NCBI GenBank assembly: GCA_030152105.1
Contig: JASLIH010000347.1
Coordinates: forward strand, 1-5,252
Reading direction: 5' to 3'
DNA length: 5,252 nt
From: Actinomycetes bacterium
Lineage (GTDB): Bacteria > Actinomycetota > CALGFH01
In this document: positions 1-4,794 of the stretch, piece by piece
Layout of the letters: each line of letters opens with the position of its first letter
Numbering within the stretch: position 1 is the first letter of the stretch
The notes under the pieces: generated by a model
Told to the model about the DNA's origin: nothing
Databases searched by the model: none
Seen by the model: the letters and a program-made list of their open reading frames with translations, nothing else
Translations under genes and position numbers: made by a program

Positions 1-125
1 GCGCAGGCGAGCAGGTACAGGGCCGGGGGCACGCCCTCACGCAACCGCCGCCAGCGCGCGGCCAGGGCGGTCTCGCGGTCGTCGGGCCCCGGGTCGAGCG
101 GTCCACGGTGCTTGCTAGCGGCCAT
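1..125 (-). CDS. Unidentified protein, N-terminal fragment (runs off left edge)
   Basis: A minus-strand reading frame starts at the ATG at 125-123 and stays open to the window edge, giving 41 visible residues. The fragment begins MAASKHRGPLDPG, continues through a charged Arg-rich stretch (RWRRLRE, residues 24-30) and ends in PPALYLLAC, which may be the beginning of a membrane segment following a basic cytoplasmic N-terminus. The start is supported by a strong Shine-Dalgarno sequence, GGAGGGA, 5 nt upstream. It is transcribed divergently from the cardiolipin synthase. Too little is visible to name a family; a small integral membrane protein is a possible but unproven reading. Confidence 0.6.
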   Translation of the reverse strand, partial: MAASKHRGPLDPGPDDRETALAARWRRLREGVPPALYLLAC

Positions 126-130
126 TAGGC

Positions 131-137
131 TCCCTCC
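131..137 (-). promoter_or_regulatory. Ribosome binding site of the left-edge gene
   Basis: On the minus strand this reads GGAGGGA, an almost ideal Shine-Dalgarno sequence, ending 5 nt before the ATG at 125. It is the main reason for accepting the short fragment at the left edge as a real gene. Confidence 0.7.
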
Positions 138-141
138 GAGA

Positions 142-165
142 CATGCAGCTGATATCCAGCGCATG
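142..165. repeat. Imperfect inverted repeat in the divergent intergenic region
   Basis: The left arm CATGCAGCTG (142-151) pairs with the right arm CAGCGCATG (157-165) around a 5-nt spacer ATATC. That makes nine base pairs with one bulged A (147). It lies just upstream of the ribosome binding site of the minus-strand gene. It could be an operator between the two divergent genes or a hairpin in the 5' leader of the left gene. Its function is inference; only the symmetry is seen. Confidence 0.45.
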
Positions 166-174
166 CTCAGTCAA
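149..174 (-). promoter_or_regulatory. Possible promoter for the left-edge gene (weak)
   Basis: The minus strand carries TTGACT (174-169), a good match to a sigma-70 -35 box. The only -10-like hexamer near it, TATCAG (154-149), is 14 nt away, which is too close for a normal promoter. The -10-like element overlaps the inverted repeat at 142-165, so a regulator bound there could block it. The call is weak because of the short spacing. Confidence 0.2.
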
Positions 175-285
175 GAAGGCGAGCAAACTACCCTGTCGGT
201 TTCCGGCCTCGCCCATGGCCATGCTTGCTCTCCCGCTTCGCTGGGAAGTCGCAGGTCCCGGACGAGAGGACGGGAGTGGAGCGAC

Positions 286-294
286 GGAAGGGAG
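286..294 (+). promoter_or_regulatory. Ribosome binding site that fixes the synthase start
   Basis: GGAAGGGAG ends 5 nt before the GTG at 300. The same frame is open further upstream to a TTG at 225, but the 25 extra residues there are hydrophilic and unlike a family N-terminus, and this ribosome binding site favours the GTG. Confidence 0.65.
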
Positions 295-299
295 CGACC

Positions 300-1586
300 G
301 TGCCAAGCGCCCGAACCTGGCGCCTGGCCGCCGTCGTCGGCGGCCTCGGGCTCGCCGGCGTCTACGCGTTCGAGGCGGCCCAGTACCACCGGACGGCCGG
401 CAAGGGCTTCGAGCTCGAGGACCCGCCGGCGCCGGGCACGCCCGACTTCGCCCGCATGGTCGAGGCCCTCACCGTCGCCCCCCTGCGCCAGGGCAACCGC
501 GTCACCGTGCTGCGCAACGGCGCCGAGATCTTCCCGGCCATGCTGGAGGCGATCCGCTCGGCCGAGCGGAGCATCAACTTCGCCACCTACGTCTACTGGA
601 CGGGCAGCATCGCCCCGGAGTTCGCCGAGGCCCTGGCCGAGCGCTCCGAGGCCGGAGTCGAGGTCAACGTGCTGCTCGACGCCGTCGGGGCGGCCAAGAT
701 GGAACGGGCCCTGATCGACCGGCTGGACGCCGCCGGGGCCAAGGTGGCCTGGTTCCGGCCGCCCAAGTGGTACACGCTGCACAAGCTCAACAACCGGACC
801 CACCGAAAGATCCTGGTCGTGGACGGCCGGGTCGGCTTCACCGGCGGCGTCGGCATCGCCGAGGAGTGGACGGGCAACTGTGAGGACCCGGGCCACTGGC
901 GCGACACCCACGTGCGGGTCGAGGGGCCGGCCGCCCGCGACCTGCTCGGCGGCTTCCTCGACAACTGGGCCGAGGCCACCCAGTGCATCCTGTCCGGCAC
1001 CGACCACCTGCCCGACCTCGACGGCTTCGACGACGGCGTCCAGGTCCAGGTGACCCGGAGCACGGCCGAGAAGGGCTCGACCGACGCCGAGCACCTGTTC
1101 TACGCCGCCATCGCCTGCGCCAGAGAGCGGGTCTGGCTGACCACCGCCTACTTCGCCCCCCGGCGGGCGTTCGTCGAGGCCCTGTGCGAGGCGGTCGGGC
1201 GCGGGGTCGACGTGCGCGTGCTCACCAACGGCCCCCACATCGACAAGCAGGTCGTCCGCCAGGCCGGGCACCGCACCTACGAGCGGATGCTCCGGTGCGG
1301 GGTGCGGATCTTCGAGTACCAGCGGACGATGCTCCATGCCAAGGTGATGGTCGTGGACGCCAACTGGGCCACCATCGGGTCGATCAACTTCGACAACCGC
1401 TCGTTCGCCCTCAACGACGAGCTCAACCTGTCGCTGCGCGACAAGGGGATCGTGGCCGGGCTGGAGAAGCACTTCCTGACCGACGTGGACGACGCCCGCG
1501 AGCTTGACCTGGCCGCCTGGCGGGTCCGCCCCCTGCGCCTCCGGGCCAGGGAGCTGGCCAGCGCCGCGGTGCGCCGGGAGCTGTAG
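300..1586 (+). CDS. Cardiolipin synthase, phospholipase D family (two HKD motifs)
   Basis: Membrane-bound enzyme of the phospholipase D superfamily, most likely making cardiolipin by transferring a phosphatidyl group between phosphatidylglycerol molecules through a phospho-histidine intermediate. From the GTG start it has 428 residues. One hydrophobic segment at about residues 9-24 would anchor it in the membrane. Both catalytic HxKxxxxD motifs are intact: HRKILVVD (H168, K170, D175) and HAKVMVVD (H346, K348, D353). The second is followed by the family's GSINFDNRS block (about 360-368). Bacterial ClsA enzymes are around 480 residues with two N-terminal membrane helices; this one is shorter with a single helix. 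It is the first gene of a run with the PAP2 phosphatase 2 nt downstream. Another PLD phosphatidyltransferase or a phospholipase cannot be excluded from sequence alone, but the architecture favours cardiolipin synthase. Confidence 0.88.
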   Translation: MPSARTWRLAAVVGGLGLAGVYAFEAAQYHRTAGKGFELEDPPAPGTPDFARMVEALTVAPLRQGNRVTVLRNGAEIFPAMLEAIRSAERSINFATYVYWTGSIAPEFAEALAERSEAGVEVNVLLDAVGAAKMERALIDRLDAAGAKVAWFRPPKWYTLHKLNNRTHRKILVVDGRVGFTGGVGIAEEWTGNCEDPGHWRDTHVRVEGPAARDLLGGFLDNWAEATQCILSGTDHLPDLDGFDDGVQVQVTRSTAEKGSTDAEHLFYAAIACARERVWLTTAYFAPRRAFVEALCEAVGRGVDVRVLTNGPHIDKQVVRQAGHRTYERMLRCGVRIFEYQRTMLHAKVMVVDANWATIGSINFDNRSFALNDELNLSLRDKGIVAGLEKHFLTDVDDARELDLAAWRVRPLRLRARELASAAVRREL

Positions 1587-1588
1587 CC

Positions 1589-2632
1589 ATGCCGACCGAG
1601 CCCGAGCCCGACGTCGCCCGCGGCCACGGCCCGGCCGAGCACGCCGCCGAGGAGCTGTTCCGGGCCCGGGCGGCCCGGTTCCTGCGCCGCCGCCTCGACC
1701 CGGAGGCGGCCACCGGCCTGGCCCTGACCGTGGCCCTCGGGCTGATCTTCGCCGCCGCCCTCGGCTTCGGGCTGATCGCCGACATGGTCACCACCCAGAC
1801 CGGTCTGTACCGCCTGGACGCCAGCGCCGCCGCCTGGGGGGCCGACCACGCCACCCCGCTCTCGACCCGGGTGCTCGGCCTGGTGACCTGGCTCGGGGCC
1901 ACCGTCACCGTGCTCGCCGTCACTGTCGCCCTTGGGCTGCTGGACTGGCTGCGCCGGCGCCGGCTGGCCGTGCTCGCGTTCATGCTCACGGTGGTGGTCG
2001 GCCAGAACCTGATCGCCAACACGGTCAAGCAGCTGGTCGACCGGGAGCGCCCGCCCGTGCCCCACCTGGCCCCCGCCACCGGCTTCTCGTTCCCCTCGGG
2101 CCACACCGCCGCCGCGGCCGCCACCTGGGCGGCGGTCGCGCTGGTGGTCGGCCGCGGCCGTCCCCTGCGAGTCAAGGCCTGGCTGGCCGCCGGGGCGGCC
2201 CTGATCACGGTGGCCGTGGCCGCCTCGCGGGTCCTGCTCGGAGTCCACTGGCTGACCGACGTGATCGGCGGGGCCGCCCTCGGCTTCGGCTGGTTCGTGG
2301 TCTGCTCGATCGCCTTCGGGGGCGCCCTGCTCCACTTCGGCGCCCCGGCCGAGCGGGTCGAGGCCGAGGAGGCTAGGCTGTCGGGCGTCCAGGAACCGCC
2401 AGCGCGAGGAGCCCCGCCGATGCCCGACCCCGCCCAGCCGAGCCCCGAGCAGGTCGACAGCCGGGCCGGGTCGCTGGCCGGCGAGCCGGGCAACACCGTC
2501 CAGGACCCGGAGGCCCAGGCCACGGCCCTGCTGGAGGAGTCGGAGGAGCGGGTCGAGGACCCGGCGGCCCGCGACCCGGACGACCAGGGGGTCATCCGCC
2601 GGCGGTCCGACGAGGGTGTCACCGCCGACTGA
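1589..2632 (+). CDS. PAP2-family membrane phosphatase with long acidic C-terminal tail
   Basis: Integral membrane phosphatase of the type 2 phosphatidic acid phosphatase family, which removes phosphate from lipid phosphates such as phosphatidate, phosphatidylglycerophosphate or undecaprenyl pyrophosphate; the substrate here is unknown. All three family motifs are present: KQLVDRERP (147-155), FPSGH (168-172) and SRVLLGVHWLTD (213-224, with H220 and D224). About six membrane helices are visible, near 42-64, 93-118, 125-146, 173-189, 196-212 and 224-249. It starts 2 nt after the synthase stop, with GGGAG 8 nt upstream, so the two are probably translated together. The catalytic domain ends near residue 252. 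The remaining 95 residues are Pro/Glu/Asp-rich and probably disordered, which is unusual for the family. The last 70 codons look like a separate small gene (see 2420-2632), so this open frame may be a fusion or may contain a nested start. Confidence 0.88.
   Translation: MPTEPEPDVARGHGPAEHAAEELFRARAARFLRRRLDPEAATGLALTVALGLIFAAALGFGLIADMVTTQTGLYRLDASAAAWGADHATPLSTRVLGLVTWLGATVTVLAVTVALGLLDWLRRRRLAVLAFMLTVVVGQNLIANTVKQLVDRERPPVPHLAPATGFSFPSGHTAAAAATWAAVALVVGRGRPLRVKAWLAAGAALITVAVAASRVLLGVHWLTDVIGGAALGFGWFVVCSIAFGGALLHFGAPAERVEAEEARLSGVQEPPARGAPPMPDPAQPSPEQVDSRAGSLAGEPGNTVQDPEAQATALLEESEERVEDPAARDPDDQGVIRRRSDEGVTAD
2374..2379 (+). promoter_or_regulatory. Possible -10 element inside the PAP2 gene
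   Basis: TAGGCT in the context GGCTAGGCTG fits the TANNNT pattern and resembles the GCTAGCCT element in front of the folate gene at 3362. A transcript starting near 2386 would have a leader of about 34 nt containing GAGGAG ahead of the ATG at 2420. No -35 box is visible (GAGCGG lies at the expected place). Low confidence on its own; it matters because it coincides with an internal ribosome binding site. Confidence 0.25.
2406..2411 (+). promoter_or_regulatory. Internal ribosome binding site within the PAP2 frame
   Basis: GAGGAG with an 8-nt spacer precedes an in-frame ATG at 2420. Such a well-placed Shine-Dalgarno inside a coding region suggests a second translation start, although G/A-rich runs also occur by chance in sequence rich in Glu and Arg codons. 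Confidence 0.4.
2420..2632 (+). CDS. Possible small acidic protein (70 aa), in frame with the PAP2 tail
   Basis: This alternative reading of the PAP2 gene's 3' end is a 70-residue protein starting MPDPAQPSPEQ at PAP2 residue 278. The first half is Pro/Ala/Gln-rich. The second half has a short helix-like stretch, ALLEESEERVEDPAA, and ends in VIRRRSDEGVTAD. From memory, small actinobacterial hypothetical proteins carry a similar 'LEESEERV ... RRS.E' pattern; I cannot confirm this by search and know no function for them. Support for an independent start is the GAGGAG 8 nt upstream and the -10-like TAGGCT about 40 nt upstream. Against it, the frame is continuous with PAP2. It could be a nested gene, a gene fusion, or two genes joined by an indel or sequencing error. 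Cytoplasmic by composition: no signal peptide or membrane helix. Confidence 0.4.
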   Translation: MPDPAQPSPEQVDSRAGSLAGEPGNTVQDPEAQATALLEESEERVEDPAARDPDDQGVIRRRSDEGVTAD

Positions 2633-2633
2633 C

Positions 2634-3338
2634 ATGGCGGTCTCGGCGGCGGGGTTGCGGCAGGCGCTCGATCAGCTTGCCGACCTCAGGTCGTCCCCGG
2701 TCACGGTCGAGGAGGCGCTGGAGCGGGTGATGGCGTCGGCCGACGCCCTGTTCGGGGTCGACGGGACGGCCCTGATGCTGGTCGACCGGGACCAGGCGCT
2801 GCGCAACCTGGCCGTCTCCGATGCCCGGGCGGGCCTGCTCGAGGAGCTCCAGGAAGAGCACGGGGAGGGCCCGTGCGTCGACGCCTTCGAGGACAAGCAG
2901 CCGGTCGCGGCCGACGACCTGGCCACCGACGACCGCTGGCCGGCGTTCGCGCCCGCCGCCGCCGGCGGCGGGCTGGTGGCCGTGCTGGCCAGCCCCATCC
3001 CCTACAGCGACCATGCCGTCGGGGTGGTGGCGGTGTTCGCCGGCGACCCCCATCCCTGGACCGAGGCCGAACAGGAGGCGATCGTCGCCTTCACCGAGCT
3101 GGTCGCCCTGCTCATCCTGAACGCCATGGAGGCCTCCGAGCGCGGCAAGCTGGCGGGCGAGCTCCAGCTGGCACTGAGCTCGCGGGTGGTGATCGAGCAG
3201 GCCAAGGGGGTGCTGGTCGGGCGGCACGGGCTCACCACCCGCCAGGCCTTCGAGCGGCTACGCCGCCAGGCCAGGGACCAGCGCCGGCCCCTGTCCGAGG
3301 TCGCGCGGGCCGTGGTCAGCGCGGCCGAGCACCGATGA
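2634..3338 (+). CDS. GAF-ANTAR signal-responsive RNA-binding regulator
   Basis: Cytoplasmic regulator of 234 residues. The N-terminal GAF domain (about 26-164) includes the GEGPCVDAF and DDRWPAF segments typical of actinobacterial GAF-ANTAR proteins, with a cysteine at residue 81. The C-terminal ANTAR domain (about 175-232) has the family core VVIEQAKGVLVGRHGL followed by QAFERLRRQAR and the final helix. ANTAR domains are known to bind paired RNA hairpins and prevent transcription termination; GAF domains sense small ligands or redox state. The signal and target RNAs here are unknown. I chose the ATG at 2634, one nt after the PAP2 TGA, which implies coupled translation because no ribosome binding site is well placed. 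A GTG at 2616 would add six residues, but its GAGG abuts the start codon. It is co-directional with the lipid genes and probably on their transcript. Confidence 0.87.
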   Translation: MAVSAAGLRQALDQLADLRSSPVTVEEALERVMASADALFGVDGTALMLVDRDQALRNLAVSDARAGLLEELQEEHGEGPCVDAFEDKQPVAADDLATDDRWPAFAPAAAGGGLVAVLASPIPYSDHAVGVVAVFAGDPHPWTEAEQEAIVAFTELVALLILNAMEASERGKLAGELQLALSSRVVIEQAKGVLVGRHGLTTRQAFERLRRQARDQRRPLSEVARAVVSAAEHR

Positions 3339-3349
3339 CCGGCGGCTGC

Positions 3350-3355
3350 TAGCCT
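3350..3355 (+). promoter_or_regulatory. -10 element of a likely leaderless promoter
   Basis: TAGCCT stands 6 nt before the ATG at 3362, which would place the transcription start at or next to the A of the start codon. This is the known arrangement for leaderless mRNAs, which are common in actinobacteria. It fits the absence of any Shine-Dalgarno sequence in the 23-nt gap before the gene. No good -35 box is seen, which is common for such promoters. Confidence 0.55.
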
Positions 3356-3361
3356 TCCGGC

Positions 3362-4192
3362 ATGGCCCTGGACGCCCTCACCTCAGCCGAGATCTCGCTG
3401 CCCGCGACCCCGGACGCCACCCAGGTCCGCGAGCGCATCGCCGTCCTGTCCCGCCACGTCGACCTGGTCGGGCTGACCGACAACCATGCCGGCAAGCCGC
3501 GCATGTCGCCCCTGGCCGCGGTCGCCCTGGCCCGCGAGCAGGGGGTGGCCACGGTGGTCCACGTCTCCTGCCGCGACCGCAACCGCCTCGCCCTGCGGTC
3601 CCAGGTCATCGGGGCGGCCGCCCTCGGCTCCGAGGGCATCCTGTGCCTGTACGGCGACCCGGTGCCGGACGTGCCCCGGGTCCGGGACTACACCACCACC
3701 AAGCTGCTGGCCGAGGCCAGGCAGTGGGCCGCACCGGCCGAGCTGGCCCTGGGCTGTGTGGCCGACCCGTTCGGCCCCGACAGCGAGGCCGAGCTGGCCC
3801 TGCTGGGCCGCAAGGTGGCCGCCGGGGCCGACTTCGTCCAGACCCAGATGGTGTTCGACCCGGCCGCCCTGGCCGACTTCCTCGACCAGGCGTCCGAGGG
3901 CGGCAAGCTGGGCGACTGCCGCGTCCACGCCAGCGTGCCGGTGATCCGCACCGCCCGGATGGTCGACATCCTCAACCAGACGCTGCCCTGCCAGATCCCG
4001 GAGAAGCCGGCCGCCCAGATCGCCGCCGGCGGCGGCATCGACCTGGCCGTCGAGACGGCCATGAGCCTGGCCGCCCTCGACCAGGTCCACGCCCTCCACG
4101 TCATGTCCTGGGGCTCCGAAGAGCAGGCCGGCCAGGTCGCCGCAGCCTTCCGCACCGCCCGCGGCGCCCCGGCCGAGCGCCCCCGGAGGTAG
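3362..4192 (+). CDS. Methylenetetrahydrofolate reductase family protein
   Basis: Cytoplasmic TIM-barrel flavoprotein family that reduces 5,10-methylene-tetrahydrofolate to 5-methyl-tetrahydrofolate for methionine synthesis. The 276 residues match the family throughout: VGLTDNHAGKPRMSPLA (36-52), HVSCRDRNRLAL (67-78), CLYGDPVPD (95-103) and ADFVQTQMVFD (156-166), then IPEKPAAQI near 212. By position, E10, D99 and Q162 correspond to the catalytic Glu, Asp and Gln of E. coli MetF (E28, D120, Q183). It is slightly shorter than E. coli MetF (about 296). The N-terminal strand is SAEISLPATPD rather than the canonical FEFFPPK-type motif, as in the divergent CRDRN-containing branch, so the exact reaction and electron donor are less certain. 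The ATG is chosen because TAGCCT lies just upstream. Its stop is 2 nt from that of the convergent DsbA-like gene. Confidence 0.82.
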   Translation: MALDALTSAEISLPATPDATQVRERIAVLSRHVDLVGLTDNHAGKPRMSPLAAVALAREQGVATVVHVSCRDRNRLALRSQVIGAAALGSEGILCLYGDPVPDVPRVRDYTTTKLLAEARQWAAPAELALGCVADPFGPDSEAELALLGRKVAAGADFVQTQMVFDPAALADFLDQASEGGKLGDCRVHASVPVIRTARMVDILNQTLPCQIPEKPAAQIAAGGGIDLAVETAMSLAALDQVHALHVMSWGSEEQAGQVAAAFRTARGAPAERPRR

Positions 4193-4204
4193 GCCTAGCG
4201 GGGG
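4180..4204. terminator. Short GC hairpin between convergent genes, possible bidirectional terminator
   Basis: CCCCCG (4180-4185) pairs perfectly with CGGGGG (4199-4204) around a 13-nt loop containing both stop codons. The symmetry means it forms in transcripts from either side. There is no T-tract, so it is not a classical intrinsic terminator, although tract-less hairpins are proposed to act as terminators in high-GC actinobacteria. Six pairs with a large loop are only moderately stable. Confidence 0.35.
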
Positions 4205-4794
4205 ATGGCGGTGGCCTTGAACTCGTTGAGGTCGGGCCAGTCCTCGACCATGGTCAGGACCCGGTCAAGGGTGGAGCTGGCGGCCTCGGGGGTGGCGGGC
4301 CGGTCCATCAGGCGGACGAAGACCGCGCGGTGGGCGGTGACGAAGGTGGGCACGCCGAACACCCGGGCGGTGTCGGCCGCCCAGCTGTGGTCGTCGGCCA
4401 GAGCGGCAGCGGGGCGGCCGCTCGCGACCAGCTTCTCGACCTCGTCGGGGTCGACGCCGGCCGAGGCCACGGCCGCGGCCAGGACCTCGGGGTCATTGAG
4501 GTCGCGGCCCTGGTCGTGCCGGGCCGCGAACAGGGCAAGGTGGACGGCCGGGAACCGCTCGGGGAGCTCGTCGCGGACGGCAAGGCCCCACTGGAGGGCC
4601 TGGACCCCGGAGCGGGGCTCGGCCCCGGGCTGCCAGACCGGCGGCTCACCGTCGGCCAGGTGGACCTGGGAGAGCGAGAAGGCCCGGAACTCGGGCTGGA
4701 ACGGCGCCCCCGTCTCAAGGGCGCGCACGACCACCTCTGCCGCGTTCCTGGCGAACGGGCAGAGGTAGTCGTGGGTGATGGCGAAGCGGCGCAT
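4195..4794 (-). CDS. DsbA-like thioredoxin-fold protein with one active-site cysteine
   Basis: A 199-residue protein of the DsbA/2-hydroxychromene-2-carboxylate isomerase-like thioredoxin superfamily. The N-terminal strand is followed by DYLCPFARNA with C12 at the active site. A helical insert occupies about 65-140, and the conserved cis-proline loop is FGVPTFV (P149). The usual CxxC is reduced to CPFA, and C12 is the only cysteine in the protein, so a dithiol oxidoreductase mechanism is unlikely. A thiol-transferase, isomerase or low-molecular-weight-thiol-dependent reductase (for example using mycothiol) is a better guess. No signal peptide is visible, so it should be cytoplasmic, unlike periplasmic DsbA. 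Its ATG overlaps the TGA of the upstream sigma factor by one nt (TGATG), pointing to coupled translation; the nearest GGAGGA is 15 nt away. Substrate unknown. Confidence 0.78.
   Translation of the reverse strand: MRRFAITHDYLCPFARNAAEVVVRALETGAPFQPEFRAFSLSQVHLADGEPPVWQPGAEPRSGVQALQWGLAVRDELPERFPAVHLALFAARHDQGRDLNDPEVLAAAVASAGVDPDEVEKLVASGRPAAALADDHSWAADTARVFGVPTFVTAHRAVFVRLMDRPATPEAASSTLDRVLTMVEDWPDLNEFKATAIPR

Larger units (their letters stand above)
126..299. other. Divergent intergenic region, 174 bp
   Basis: This is the only sizeable non-coding stretch in the window, and it must hold the promoters of both the left-edge gene and the plus-strand lipid genes. It is visibly less GC-rich near 140-200 than the flanking genes. 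On the plus strand, TACCCT at 189-194 has the TA...T pattern of an actinobacterial -10 box, but no convincing -35 box lies 16-18 nt upstream. A transcript from it would have a leader of roughly 100 nt. The inverted repeat at 142-165 is the clearest structure in it. Confidence 0.5.

Noticed and set aside
225..299. TTG-initiated N-terminal extension of the cardiolipin synthase
   Set aside because: It adds 25 hydrophilic residues before the membrane anchor, and GGAAGGGAG is ideally placed for the GTG at 300.
171..1472. Long open frame (433 codons) on the minus strand, antisense to the cardiolipin synthase
   Set aside because: The product is a Gly/Val/Asp/His-rich low-complexity sequence without recognisable motifs, as expected opposite a high-GC gene. 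The plus strand encodes an intact PLD enzyme with both HKD motifs.
2616..2633. GTG start for the GAF-ANTAR gene overlapping the PAP2 stop
   Set aside because: Its only Shine-Dalgarno-like bases directly abut the start codon. The ATG at 2634, one nt after the PAP2 stop, is simpler, though the GTG cannot be fully excluded.
1277..2635. Long open frame (452 codons) on the minus strand, antisense to the PAP2 gene
   Set aside because: Gly/Gln/Arg-rich composition without domains; the plus strand carries all three PAP2 motifs. A by-product of GC-rich codon use.
3339..3360. Small hairpin CCGG-GGCT/AGCC-CCGG between the GAF-ANTAR and folate genes, considered as an ANTAR target or terminator
   Set aside because: Two 4-bp stems separated by a bulge, a 3-nt loop and no T-tract; it lacks the paired hexaloop form of ANTAR targets and overlaps the -10 element.
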